Of a stretch of 64,000 nucleotides of DNA, positions 27,248 through 36,332 are shown in pieces. The DNA lies in the NCBI RefSeq assembly GCF_031460495.1, contig NZ_JAVKTS010000001.1:372001-436000 (forward strand). The letters are read 5' to 3'. Both the position numbers and the translations under genes were made by a program. Source of the stretch: Tissierella sp. Lineage in GTDB: Bacteria > Bacillota > Clostridia > Tissierellales > Tissierellaceae. Numbering within the stretch: the first letter of the stretch is position 1; each line of letters begins with the position of its first letter. The notes under the pieces were generated by a model, which saw nothing but the letters and a program-made list of their open reading frames with translations, was not told where the DNA came from and did no database searches.

Positions 27248-27322
27248 TAATATCTTAATATCATTTATTATACTATAAAAACAAGAAATATTGAAAGCTT
27301 TGAATAACTGTATTTGAAGTCC
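27248..27322. repeat. 75-bp direct repeat, left copy
   Basis: The sequence from TAATATCTTAATATC to GTATTTGAAGTCC recurs at 39901-39975 in the same orientation with one difference (T/C in AATAA[C]TGTA versus AATAA[C]CGTA). Sequence identity ends on both sides of the copies. The two copies bound the catabolic island. Confidence 0.97.
27267..27295 (-). promoter_or_regulatory. Promoter of the DUF1294 gene inside the repeat
   Basis: On the minus strand TTCAAT (27295-27290) and TATAAT (27272-27267) are 17 bases apart. The same promoter sequence exists in the right repeat copy at 39920-39948, where it faces the end of the sigma-54 activator gene. Confidence 0.65.
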
Positions 27323-27429
27323 AGCAAGTTAAAAAAACCCTAGCATTATTTAGAGTGATTTTTCAACGGTCATGTGATAAATGCTTGATTTTTCTAGATC
27401 CTATTATTGTATAACTGTCAAAGCCCAAG

Positions 27430-27458
27430 TTGACAAGCATAAAAATATTAAATATACT
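27430..27458 (+). promoter_or_regulatory. Vegetative promoter of the LysR gene
   Basis: TTGACA at 27430-27435 and TATACT at 27453-27458, spacer 17 bases, about 50 bases before the LysR start. Confidence 0.8.
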
Positions 27459-27511
27459 TTACATGTAAGCACATTCAATATTTTCTGTGGTCTACTGGAG
27501 GAAGGTATAAA

Positions 27512-28459
27512 ATGAAAATATCCCAGATTGAAGTAATAGTTGAAATAGCAAAAGCCGGGTCAATATCAGGGGCTGCACAAAACCTATTTATTTCTCAACC
27601 AGGCGTATCAAAAATACTGAAAAAGTTTGAAGAAGAAATTGGAATACAAATATTCGAGAGAGTGAGTACGGGTATACGGTTAACACCTATTGGACGAAGA
27701 TTTGTTGATAATGCTCAGGATATTTTAGATCAGGTTGACAAACTTGAGTATGATTTGTTTAAAAGAAAATCTGTGACAGCTTTTATGGAACTAAACATAG
27801 CATCCATGTCTTACCATTTTATGCAACACATGATACCTGAACTTTATAATAAATATAGTAAGAATCCAATAAATATAAGGTATACTGAATGTGGATTTGA
27901 TGATCAACTGGAGCTAATTAACAAAGGTGAAGTTGAAATAGGTATCGTTACTTTCTGGCATAATGACCTTAAGAAAATAATAAATAAAGCACTTGCAAAG
28001 GGTGTTGAATATCGCTGTCTTGGAGGGGTTGTACCATATATTGGTGTTAGTAAAAGCAGTAGAAACTATCCGGAAGAAATTAAAGGACTTGAGCTTCGTC
28101 GCCTAGCGGACATGCCTATAATAGCCATATCTCCGTCCTCACCTTCGAAAGTTACAGGATGGGAATTTATGCGTCAAATCTTCGGAAGGAGCAAGCTTGA
28201 AACATCAAACAAGGAGATAATAACTAATAATACTGGAACGATGAGGGGAATGGTTTGTAAGACTGATGGATTCTCTTTAATTTTGCTAAATAATGGGATA
28301 TATGAAAGATATGGTTTCTTCGATGACATAAGATTGATACCAATCCCTGGCGAAAACATGCAGTTTGAAATGGGATGGTTGCAGAGGACAAATACGGTAA
28401 GATCTCCTCTTGCCAATGAATTTATTAATATATTAGGTGAATATACTTCGGAATATTAA
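27512..28459 (+). CDS. LysR family transcriptional regulator
   Basis: A 315-residue LysR protein: winged helix-turn-helix at 1-60 (AKAGSISGAAQNLFISQPGVS, in parts SISGAAQNLF and SQPGVSKILKKFEEEIG) and a periplasmic-binding-like effector domain from about 90. It lies at the left end of the island in the same direction as the esterase and ABC importer genes, and inverted repeats in the following intergenic region could be its targets. The effector is unknown. GGAGGAAGG precedes the ATG. Confidence 0.9.
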   Translation: MKISQIEVIVEIAKAGSISGAAQNLFISQPGVSKILKKFEEEIGIQIFERVSTGIRLTPIGRRFVDNAQDILDQVDKLEYDLFKRKSVTAFMELNIASMSYHFMQHMIPELYNKYSKNPINIRYTECGFDDQLELINKGEVEIGIVTFWHNDLKKIINKALAKGVEYRCLGGVVPYIGVSKSSRNYPEEIKGLELRRLADMPIIAISPSSPSKVTGWEFMRQIFGRSKLETSNKEIITNNTGTMRGMVCKTDGFSLILLNNGIYERYGFFDDIRLIPIPGENMQFEMGWLQRTNTVRSPLANEFINILGEYTSEY

Positions 28460-28558
28460 TCTATTTGAGTGTTGATAAGTTATTACAAATGAGTAAGGTA
28501 ACATGCTTGATATAACTATAATTATGGATATGCATAACCATTAACCTTGGTCTGAACT

Positions 28559-28596
28559 AGCCGTCAAGTCTTGATGTTTTTAAGATTTGGCGGCTT
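28559..28596 (+). terminator. Terminator after the LysR gene
   Basis: AGCCGTCAAGTCTT pairs with AAGATTTGGCGGCT (one G-T pair and one internal mismatch) around a short T-rich loop. The T-run after the stem is weak. Confidence 0.55.
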
Positions 28597-28600
28597 AAAT

Positions 28601-28714
28601 TGTGTTGCAACACAGTGATTCACACTATTGGTATTCCTAAAAGGTATATTCTCCACTGACTTTTAGCTATTTGAACTAATAAAGTTGACATGATAATATT
28701 TATATACCAATAGT
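28601..28714. promoter_or_regulatory. Palindrome and inverted repeats upstream of the esterase gene
   Basis: TGTGTTGCAACACA at 28601-28614 is a perfect 14-bp palindrome. ACTATTGGTAT at 28624-28634 and ATACCAATAGT at 28704-28714 are a perfect 11-bp inverted repeat 69 bases apart. A TTGACA box at 28685-28690 lies between. This 312-base gap therefore seems to hold the control region of the esterase and importer operon. Confidence 0.45.
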
Positions 28715-28772
28715 AATTAGATACTACTATTCGGAATATCGATACTGGTAGGAAGGAGAGATTTAATAAAAA

Positions 28773-30149
28773 ATGAGATACAAAAATAAACCATGCAGTT
28801 ACATATTTGCTGATACACCATGTGGTAAAATAAAGGGTATCAGAAAAGATGGATATTCACTTTACAAGGGAGTACGCTATGCCACTGCCGCACGTTGGGA
28901 AGATCCCGAAATTATTCAAGGCTGGCAGGGCGAGTATGATGCTACTAAATCTGGTCCATGGTGCTTACAATACAATGCATTTTTTGAGGGTCATGACACT
29001 CCTTTTTCAAAATTTTACTATGATCAGGCGGCTGAAAAGCCTGTTATTAACTACAGTGAAGACTGCCTTAATCTAAATATCTGGGTACCGGAAGGTGTAG
29101 AAAATGCTCCTGTTGCGGTGTTTGTTCATGGTGGTTCTTTTGTTAGCGGTGGCAACAGTGCAACCTACATTATAGGAGAGGAATACTGCAAACGCGGTAT
29201 AATTATGGTTAGTATAAATTATCGCCTTAATGCTTTTGCTAACGCATATGACGAAGACCATAATGGTAATTATGCATTAAAAGATCAGATTGTAGCCTTT
29301 AAATGGCTTAAAGAAAATATAGCAGCATTCGGAGGTAATCCTGATAATGTTGTTGGAATAGGCGAGAGTGCAGGAGCATTATCTTTACAATGCTTGCTTT
29401 ACTCACCACAGGCAAAAGGCCTACTTTCAGGTGCGATTATGATGAGTGGCGGAGGAAATCTCGATGTTCTAGGTATTCCAGCGAAGCCATGGTTTACTGA
29501 AGCTACTTGGGATATTGTAAAGAAAAAATTTGGAGTTGACTCAATAGATAAACTAAAAAATAAACCGTCTAAAGAAATTTATAAGGCATGGACCGAAGCT
29601 ATGGCAACGGATATTGATTTAACTAATCATTCTGCAAAGCCTATTATAGATGGTGATATTATCCCAAAACCTGTATCAGAATTAGTTGCAAATGGAGAAG
29701 TAAATGATATCCCATGTATTTTTGGATTATCTAGTGAAGATATGTTTCCGTATATTCTTTATACCAAAGCTATCGAATGGGCAGTAAGCCAAAGTGAAGC
29801 TGGTAGAAGCCCTGTATACGCATACTACATGGACAGGCAACTACCAGGGGATGACGCAGGTGCGTATCATGCATGTGATCTTTGGTATGCTTTTGGGTCA
29901 TTGGATTTAAATTGGCGTCCATTTACAGAAATTGACTATCGCATAACTGATAACATGATAGACTATTTTGCTGCTTTTATAAAGAGTGGTAATCCTAATA
30001 ATGGTGAATTAGCTGAATGGACACCTATTACCAAGGAAAATGTTAAATTTATAAATTTTGGGGACGAAGAAGCGGCAATGTGCGAACCTCCGGTTGAAAA
30101 GCTGGAATTGGCGATACAAAATTCTGTCAAACCATTTCCAGGAATGTAA
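28773..30149 (+). CDS. Carboxylesterase/lipase family alpha-beta hydrolase
   Basis: A 458-residue type B carboxylesterase. Oxyanion-hole segment VFVHGGSFVSGG is followed by the nucleophile elbow GIGESAGALS (Ser199) and a C-terminal His region (GAYHACDLWYAFGSLDLNWRP). There is no signal peptide, so it acts in the cytosol, presumably on an imported ester. Length is somewhat below the 490-500 typical of para-nitrobenzyl esterases. AAGGAGAG precedes the ATG by 14 bases. It lies directly upstream of an ABC importer, suggesting that the imported compound is an ester or lactone; this is inference. Confidence 0.85.
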   Translation: MRYKNKPCSYIFADTPCGKIKGIRKDGYSLYKGVRYATAARWEDPEIIQGWQGEYDATKSGPWCLQYNAFFEGHDTPFSKFYYDQAAEKPVINYSEDCLNLNIWVPEGVENAPVAVFVHGGSFVSGGNSATYIIGEEYCKRGIIMVSINYRLNAFANAYDEDHNGNYALKDQIVAFKWLKENIAAFGGNPDNVVGIGESAGALSLQCLLYSPQAKGLLSGAIMMSGGGNLDVLGIPAKPWFTEATWDIVKKKFGVDSIDKLKNKPSKEIYKAWTEAMATDIDLTNHSAKPIIDGDIIPKPVSELVANGEVNDIPCIFGLSSEDMFPYILYTKAIEWAVSQSEAGRSPVYAYYMDRQLPGDDAGAYHACDLWYAFGSLDLNWRPFTEIDYRITDNMIDYFAAFIKSGNPNNGELAEWTPITKENVKFINFGDEEAAMCEPPVEKLELAIQNSVKPFPGM

Positions 30150-30268
30150 AGAAAAAAGAATTAAGTCGTGATTTCATTAATTGTTTCAACACTTGTAAAT
30201 TTAAATCAATACTCACATGAATCAAAAAGCATGTGATTTGATAAATATTATGAAAAGGAGATTATATT

Positions 30269-31543
30269 ATGAAAAAACGTATACTTGCTTTAGGTCTTTC
30301 GCTAATTATGGTATTGTCACTAGTAGCATGTACAGGAAGTGATGATTCTACACCTTCTGGCAACTCCACATCAGGTCTTGGAGTAGATGAAATAGTCATA
30401 GGTTATGTAGGTCCAATTACAGGTCCTTACGCTGGATTGGGACTTCCGATCCATGAAATAGCTAAATACACTATAGATGAAATCAATGCAGAAGGCGGTA
30501 TTTTGGGAGTTCCTGTAAGATATGTATCTAGAGACGATACTGGGGATCCAACAAAGTCCGCTACTTATGTGAAAGAACTTGTAGAAAAAGAGGGTATTAA
30601 ATTATTACTAGGCCCTGCTAACTCTACTTGCGTTGCTGCTTCACTTGACTATTTGACTGAGAATAAAATTGTTACTCTTCTAGCTTCAGCAAGTGCGGCA
30701 AATTTAGTAGATCCAGTAGAATATCCTTATGTATTCCGTACTCAAGTAAATAATGATACTATGGCGGAAGGGCTTGTGAAAAACGCTATTAAAGGTGGAT
30801 ATGAGAGGGTTGTACTTCTTGGAGATAATGGTACTCTTGGAAGTGACGGAATAGCCTCTATGGAGAAATATGCTAAAGAATATGGTCTAGACTTCGCATC
30901 AACTGTTCAATTTGCACCTGGAACTGTGGATATGACACCAGTTGCACAGAATATTGCAAGCGCTAATCCTGATGTTGTTGCTGCTTTTGCAACAGGTGCA
31001 GACGCAGCAAAAATTGTTGCAGCTCTTGACAGAGTAGGCATGACTGGTAAATATACTTACCTTGGTTATATGGGTACTGCTTTGGCAAATTTTGGTGAAC
31101 TTGCTGGTGAAGAACCAACACAACATGTTCTATATCAAGGATTAAAGAGTGGAAGTGTAAAAGAAGGCGATGAAAATCCAAATCTTGGTTACTCACAACC
31201 TTGGTATGATAGGATGTATACAGACTTTGGTGATTACAAGATTGATGGTTCAGGCCGTACTTGGGGTTGGATTGAAGCTGGTCGTGCATATGACTGCTTA
31301 ATGCTTATGAAGCACGCTATAGAGAAAACAAATTCATTAGATGCTGATAAGATTAAAGAAGCTCTTGAAAGCGTTACCAATTTTGAATCTGTTCTTTATG
31401 AATCAGGTTATACATTCACTGCTACAGATCATGAAGGGTTTAGTGCAGACGAACTTGCAAGTTGCTATATGGGAAGATATCTTTACGATGTAGGTTCATT
31501 AAAGGGCGAACCTGTAACTGTAAGGAACCCAATATTCGACTAA
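30269..31543 (+). CDS. ABC transporter substrate-binding lipoprotein (LivJ type)
   Basis: A 424-residue extracytoplasmic binding protein of the branched-chain amino acid/amide family. A lipoprotein signal (KKRILALGLSLIMVLSLVAC, lipobox LVAC, Cys21) anchors it; the mature part starts with a Ser/Thr-rich linker and then EIVIGYVGPITGPYAGLG, the classic start of this fold. Family ligands range from branched amino acids to amides, aromatic acids and urea. It is followed by a hairpin and then the permease genes. AAAAGGAG precedes the ATG. Confidence 0.9.
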   Translation: MKKRILALGLSLIMVLSLVACTGSDDSTPSGNSTSGLGVDEIVIGYVGPITGPYAGLGLPIHEIAKYTIDEINAEGGILGVPVRYVSRDDTGDPTKSATYVKELVEKEGIKLLLGPANSTCVAASLDYLTENKIVTLLASASAANLVDPVEYPYVFRTQVNNDTMAEGLVKNAIKGGYERVVLLGDNGTLGSDGIASMEKYAKEYGLDFASTVQFAPGTVDMTPVAQNIASANPDVVAAFATGADAAKIVAALDRVGMTGKYTYLGYMGTALANFGELAGEEPTQHVLYQGLKSGSVKEGDENPNLGYSQPWYDRMYTDFGDYKIDGSGRTWGWIEAGRAYDCLMLMKHAIEKTNSLDADKIKEALESVTNFESVLYESGYTFTATDHEGFSADELASCYMGRYLYDVGSLKGEPVTVRNPIFD

Positions 31544-31580
31544 TTTTAGCATAGCTGCTAACTTCATTTAAAGAAAGAGT

Positions 31581-31605
31581 CGGGGAACGGTCATGCCTTT
31601 CCCCG
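31581..31605 (+). terminator. Hairpin between binding protein and permease genes
   Basis: CGGGGAA at 31581-31587 pairs with TTCCCCG at 31599-31605, without a T-run. Such hairpins often lower expression of permease genes relative to the binding protein by stabilising the upstream message. Confidence 0.5.
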
Positions 31606-31688
31606 GCATTATAATATGGAAAACTATAATAAATTAATGAACTACTTATAATAGGAGAAGTGAAAAATACTTTTACAGGAGGTTTGTT

Positions 31689-32579
31689 ATGCAAACACTC
31701 ATTTTTGCTTTAGCTTATGGCTCGATGTATGCTCTACTTGCTCTTGCCATAAACATAGTGGTATCTACCACATATATAATAAACTTCGCTCACGCGTCAA
31801 TCGTCATGACGGGTGCTATGGTAGCTTACTGGTGCATAGGAGTTTACCAACTTCCTTACTTTGTAGGCCTTCTTGCAGGGATATTAGTTAATATCGTACT
31901 GAGCATAATAATTTACAAGTTGTGTGTCGAGAAACTCGGTAACCTTCATAATAACATCGGATGGATAATCACTTTATTCGGTGCATCTCTTATACTCGAC
32001 AATGTAGCTCGTATGATATTTGGACTTCAGGCTAACGCTTTCCCATATCTTTTTGGTGGCCAAAGAATCATCATTTTCGGAGCCAATATCTACATTCACG
32101 AGATAGTTATGATACTTATTGCTGCGGCTATAGGGATTTCCTATCAGATGATGTGCAACGGGACGAAAATCGGTCGGGCCTTGCGCGCAGTTTCAGTCAA
32201 GCCTGAAGCGGCAAAGTTGATGGGAATAGACAGCAATTTCATGATTATCATATCTTTTGCCCTTGCTGGTGCTGTTGCGGCTATAGCGGGTTGTCTTATA
32301 GCCCCGTACACTTACGCCAGCTATATGATGACTTCTTCCATCGGCTTAAAAGGTTTCGCTGCAGCTTTGATAGGAGGTATAGGTAACACCAAGGGTGCGT
32401 TCTTGGGCGGCATCGCGCTGGGCCTAATTGAACAACTACTTTCTATTTTAGGAGTACCACCGAGTTTCCTCAATTCATTCAGCTTTATAATCATGATTTT
32501 AGTCATAGTTTTCTTACCAGGAGGGATAGTAAATGCAAGAATCTTCAATCGCAGCAAAATCAAAGCAGAAAAAATATAG
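31689..32579 (+). CDS. ABC transporter permease, LivH type
   Basis: A 296-residue permease with eight or so membrane helices. LNFAHASIVMTGAMVAY-like INFAHASIVMTGAMVA near the N-terminus and FKGFAAALIGGIGN-like GLKGFAAALIGGIGNTKGAFLGG near the C-terminus are the family's conserved blocks. ACAGGAGG precedes the ATG. The 3' end overlaps the next gene by 47 bases, so translation of the two is coupled. Base composition is richer in G+C than in the genes outside the island. Confidence 0.92.
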   Translation: MQTLIFALAYGSMYALLALAINIVVSTTYIINFAHASIVMTGAMVAYWCIGVYQLPYFVGLLAGILVNIVLSIIIYKLCVEKLGNLHNNIGWIITLFGASLILDNVARMIFGLQANAFPYLFGGQRIIIFGANIYIHEIVMILIAAAIGISYQMMCNGTKIGRALRAVSVKPEAAKLMGIDSNFMIIISFALAGAVAAIAGCLIAPYTYASYMMTSSIGLKGFAAALIGGIGNTKGAFLGGIALGLIEQLLSILGVPPSFLNSFSFIIMILVIVFLPGGIVNARIFNRSKIKAEKI

Positions 32580-34332
32580 TGCAGTACTCTATGTGCTCTG
32601 GACAGCTTTTGTAGTATTCTCTTTATTAGCTCCTGCTTTCATAGGACGATACTACGTAGGCTATATTCTAGTCATATTTGTATACTGCATTCTTGCAATA
32701 GGCTTTAATATTGCGTCTGGATTTTGTGGAATTACCACTTTCTCCACGGGTGCAATTTACGCGGCAGGCGCATATACATCAGCTATCATGTATACTAGCT
32801 TAGGCCTCCCCTTCATAGTGTCTGCTTTAATAGGCTCCTTAGTTGCTGGGATAGTAAGTTTTGTCATTTCCCTGTCAGCTTATAAGGTCAACGGAATTTA
32901 TCTTTCTTTAGTAAGCTTCGGAGTTATCGAAGTCGTACTGCAGATACTAAGCCAAAGCAACTTTACCGGGGGATCTCAAGGATTCCGTGTGGCCAAATGG
33001 GTTTTCTTTGGTACACCGGTGTCGCTGAATGCTAAATATTATGTCACTTTCGCCATGGTGGTGATTGTGTTCATCATTCAGAAAAATTTAAGGAAAAGTT
33101 TGTGGGGTCGGGATTTCTTGGCCATGAAGGACGACGAAATCGCAGCCTCTGGTGTAGGTATTAATTTTCGTAAAACTCGTGTCATAGGTTTCTTCATAAG
33201 TTCAGCCATTTCGGGATTTGCTGGCGTATTCTACGCTACTTACATGGGATATATAAGTCCAGATTCCTTTGGATTCGGCCTTTCAATAATGATTTTACTT
33301 ATGGTTATCACAGGTGGTTCTGGTACATTATCAGGTCCTATAGTAGGTGCTGTCCTTATTACTGTGGTACCCGAGTTGTTCAATGCTAATCCAGAAATGA
33401 AAGTAATTTTTTACGGAGCTATGCTGATTATTATTACTCAAGTAATGCCAAAAGGGATTGTTGGTATTATCAAGGAAAGGTTCAAGGAAATTGAAAACAA
33501 TAGATATATAGATAAAATCGATCCATATGCAGAAATTGACTTTTCAAAGTACGCGGTAAAGAGTGAAAGAGAGGATGAAGATGTCCTTGTTGTAAAAGGT
33601 CTTACCAAGCAATATGGGGGACTTACGGCAGTGAACAACCTGGATCTTACGGTGAAGCGCGGCACCATACACGCTCTTATTGGGCCAAATGGTGCAGGAA
33701 AGTCTACTTGTATCAACAACATGACAGGAATAGAAGAGCCAACCAGTGGTGAGGTCTGGTTCAATGGCGAAAATGTTACAGGCATGGAATCCTATAATCT
33801 TGTGGAAAAGGGCATGACAAGAACTTATCAGCATGTTCGCCTATTTAACTCTATGTCAGTAATAGACAATGTAACCACCGGATCACGCTTTGATAAACAC
33901 TACGGGCTTTTCCACGCTTTGTTTCAGACGGGTAAAAAGCATAGATTGGACCGTGAGGCATATGCTGATGCTCAGGAATGTCTCCAGCTTTTAGGTATCG
34001 AGGACAAGGCAAACGAAAGCCCTGACAGTATGTCTGCCGGCCAGCAGAAGCTTATGGAGATTGGCCGTGCACTAGTTGCTAAGCCGGATCTTCTGCTACT
34101 TGATGAGCCATGTGCAGGACTTACAGAAGTTGAGACTGAGCAGTTCGCTGAAATGATTAAAAAAATACGTAATACTGGAATTTCGATTCTTCTTATCGAA
34201 CATCATATGAATCTAGTTATGGAAGTTTCGGATTGGATCACCGTTATCGATCACGGCGTAAAGATTGCTGAGGGTACTCCAGAAAAAGTATCTAAAGAAC
34301 CGGTAGTCCGTACCGCCTATCTTGGAGAATGA
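32533..34332 (+). CDS. Fused LivM-type permease and LivG-type ATPase
   Basis: A 599-residue protein that joins two subunits usually made separately. Residues 15-315 form a LivM-type permease (GFCGITTFSTGAIYAAGAY, then SAISGFAGVFYATYMGYI). After a charged linker at about 320-350, residues 352-599 form the ATPase: Walker A GPNGAGKST near 384, signature MSAGQQKLMEIGRAL near 500, Walker B LLLLDEPCAGL and the LivG-specific LIEHHMNLVMEVSD. The start ATG 32533 lies inside livH, preceded by AGGAGGG. Fusions of this kind occur in several clostridia and other bacteria. Confidence 0.92.
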   Translation: MQESSIAAKSKQKKYSAVLYVLWTAFVVFSLLAPAFIGRYYVGYILVIFVYCILAIGFNIASGFCGITTFSTGAIYAAGAYTSAIMYTSLGLPFIVSALIGSLVAGIVSFVISLSAYKVNGIYLSLVSFGVIEVVLQILSQSNFTGGSQGFRVAKWVFFGTPVSLNAKYYVTFAMVVIVFIIQKNLRKSLWGRDFLAMKDDEIAASGVGINFRKTRVIGFFISSAISGFAGVFYATYMGYISPDSFGFGLSIMILLMVITGGSGTLSGPIVGAVLITVVPELFNANPEMKVIFYGAMLIIITQVMPKGIVGIIKERFKEIENNRYIDKIDPYAEIDFSKYAVKSEREDEDVLVVKGLTKQYGGLTAVNNLDLTVKRGTIHALIGPNGAGKSTCINNMTGIEEPTSGEVWFNGENVTGMESYNLVEKGMTRTYQHVRLFNSMSVIDNVTTGSRFDKHYGLFHALFQTGKKHRLDREAYADAQECLQLLGIEDKANESPDSMSAGQQKLMEIGRALVAKPDLLLLDEPCAGLTEVETEQFAEMIKKIRNTGISILLIEHHMNLVMEVSDWITVIDHGVKIAEGTPEKVSKEPVVRTAYLGE

Positions 34333-34342
34333 GGTGAATAAT

Positions 34343-35050
34343 ATGCTACAAGTAAAAGATTTATCTTTCTCATATGGTAAGACAGAGGTTATTCACGGAA
34401 TATCCTTTGATGTAAAACCTGGAGAGATTGTAACAATAATCGGAGCCAACGGTGCAGGCAAGAGCACTACACTTAACACCATAGTAGGCCTTCAACGCGC
34501 GAACAGTGGTTCAATAATTTATAAAGGAACTGATATAAGCAAAACAAAACCGCAGCATCTTGTGAAGATGGGAATCCGTCTTGTGCCAGAGGGAAGGCAA
34601 ATATTCCCAGCCCATACAGTTGAGGAAAACTTGCTTCTGGGTGCTCATACTGAATCAGATAATAACAAGATCGCGGAGCGCGTGAAAGAAATGTACCATA
34701 GGTTTCCGCGCCTAAAGGAGCGTAATAAGCAGTGGGCTGGAACATTGTCCGGAGGTGAGCAGCAGATGCTTGCCATAGCTCGTGCACTTATGACAAAGCC
34801 TGAGCTGCTAATTCTTGATGAGCCTTCCCTAGGGCTTGCGCCTATTATAGTAGCTGATGTATTCAAGCTACTGAAGGAGATAAGTAACACTGGAATGACT
34901 ATCCTTCTCGTAGAGCAGATGGCAAATTCTGCGCTTAAAATATCAGACCGTGCCTTCGTGCTTGAAACAGGAAAAATTATTCTCTCAGGTGACAGCGAGA
35001 CTGTAAGTAGTGACCCAAAGGTCATCGAAGCATATCTTGGGAGCAAATAA
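34343..35050 (+). CDS. ABC transporter ATP-binding protein, LivF type
   Basis: A 235-residue ATPase: Walker A GANGAGKST, signature LSGGEQQMLAIARAL, Walker B LLILDEPSLGLAP (the LivF hallmark) and LLVEQMANSALK. The frame opens at TTG 34322 inside the previous gene; GAGGTGA at 34331-34337 supports ATG 34343. With the fused LivMG protein it powers the importer, giving one LivG and one LivF domain per complex. Confidence 0.93.
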   Translation: MLQVKDLSFSYGKTEVIHGISFDVKPGEIVTIIGANGAGKSTTLNTIVGLQRANSGSIIYKGTDISKTKPQHLVKMGIRLVPEGRQIFPAHTVEENLLLGAHTESDNNKIAERVKEMYHRFPRLKERNKQWAGTLSGGEQQMLAIARALMTKPELLILDEPSLGLAPIIVADVFKLLKEISNTGMTILLVEQMANSALKISDRAFVLETGKIILSGDSETVSSDPKVIEAYLGSK

Positions 35051-35084
35051 GCTTATAAACTAGTCTTTCTAATATTTTAACTAA

Positions 35085-35126
35085 CAAGTCCTGTATCGTG
35101 GGTACATATCGCCTCGACAGGACTTG
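35085..35126 (+). terminator. Hairpin after the importer operon
   Basis: CAAGTCCTGT at 35085-35094 pairs perfectly with ACAGGACTTG at 35117-35126. The T-run is poor (GTTACTTGC), so it may be a weak terminator or an mRNA end. Confidence 0.55.
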
Positions 35127-35249
35127 GTTACTTGCTATATCTAGAGCAACATATATCTTCATAATCTAATATGGCTTGATTTATAAATAGGTATACAAAT
35201 AGGTATTTGTTACAAACTGCATAAATTAAAGGAAAGGGGTTATACATTC

Positions 35250-36275
35250 ATGAGAACAGCACTAATGGGCGTAGGATCACTTGGGACAATAATTGGGGCA
35301 TTGGTATCAAAAAACGGTGGTGAGATGACACTCATCGATGCAAATAAGGAACATGTAGACGCACTCAATAAAAATGGTGCAAGGGTTATAGGAAAATTAC
35401 AGTTGGACAACATACCTGTTAAGGCTATAACCCCGGAAGAGATGGACGGAATTTATGATATTGTCATTATTCTGGCAAAACAGACTTACAACGATGTTGT
35501 GTTGCAGCAGTTACTTCCTCACCTTGGTGCCAACAGCGTCGTGTGCACGCTGCAAAACGGCGTGCCTGAGGAATCAGTGGCAAAGGTCATTGGTGAGGAA
35601 CGGACAGTTGGCGGCATCGTAGGTTGGGGAGCCTCCTATCGAGGTCCTGGTGTATCAGAATTAACCTCAGATGTGTCCGCAATGCGATATGAAATCGGGG
35701 AGATTGATGGTAGTAAGACAGAGCAGATCGAAGCCGTTGCTAAAATTCTGAATCTTGCCGGAACCTGTGTGGTGATGGAAAACCTAATGGGGACCCGTTG
35801 GGCTAAGGTTATTCAAAACGCTACCCTCAGTGGTATGTCCGCAGCTCTTGGGTCTACATATGCTGAAATACTGGATAATGAAAAGGCAACTTCTTGTGCA
35901 GCGCATGTAGGAAATGAGATTGTACAGATTGTTCGCAAGCGAAATATCCAGCTTGAAGACCTAGTTCCGGGCTGGAGCTATTACAACCTAGCGTTTGAGG
36001 ACACGGAAGGACTCCATAAGGCGAATACTTGGTTACGAGAATATTTCAAGCCCCATAGACTCCTGAAGGCTAGCATGCTTCAAGATATGGAAAAGGGTAT
36101 CCCATGTGAGATAGACCATATCGTCGGAATCTGCAGTGAGTGGGGTAAAAAAGTTGGCGTACCTACCCCGACATGCGACACAATCATTGATATTGTCAAG
36201 GACTTTGAGAACGGTAAAATTCCTATGCCTACGATGCAATGTCTCGATCGTTTTAACCTACCGGAACTTAAATAA
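35250..36275 (+). CDS. Ketopantoate reductase family dehydrogenase (PanE/ApbA fold)
   Basis: A 341-residue NAD(P)-dependent oxidoreductase with an N-terminal Rossmann motif (MGVGSLGTIIGALVSKNGG), VIILAKQTYND, VCTLQNGVPEE and the C-terminal helical domain with conserved Lys (GTRWAKVIQNATLSGMSA). The family includes ketopantoate reductase but also enzymes for other 2-keto or 2-hydroxy acids. No pantothenate genes are nearby; in this island a role in oxidising or reducing the imported compound is more likely. AAAGGGG precedes the ATG. A strong terminator follows. Confidence 0.85.
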   Translation: MRTALMGVGSLGTIIGALVSKNGGEMTLIDANKEHVDALNKNGARVIGKLQLDNIPVKAITPEEMDGIYDIVIILAKQTYNDVVLQQLLPHLGANSVVCTLQNGVPEESVAKVIGEERTVGGIVGWGASYRGPGVSELTSDVSAMRYEIGEIDGSKTEQIEAVAKILNLAGTCVVMENLMGTRWAKVIQNATLSGMSAALGSTYAEILDNEKATSCAAHVGNEIVQIVRKRNIQLEDLVPGWSYYNLAFEDTEGLHKANTWLREYFKPHRLLKASMLQDMEKGIPCEIDHIVGICSEWGKKVGVPTPTCDTIIDIVKDFENGKIPMPTMQCLDRFNLPELK

Positions 36276-36284
36276 TCAGATTTA

Positions 36285-36313
36285 CAGGCTGGCGTTGAAA
36301 TAACGCCAGCCTG
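36285..36313. terminator. Bidirectional terminator
   Basis: CAGGCTGGCGTT at 36285-36296 pairs perfectly with AACGCCAGCCTG at 36302-36313 around GAAAT. It separates convergent transcripts in the island. Confidence 0.88.
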
Positions 36314-36332
36314 CTTCATTTATTTTACTATT

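Noticed and set aside
35250-36275. Pantothenate synthesis gene panE
   Set aside because: No other pantothenate gene is nearby and the island context suggests a catabolic role; the family is broad.
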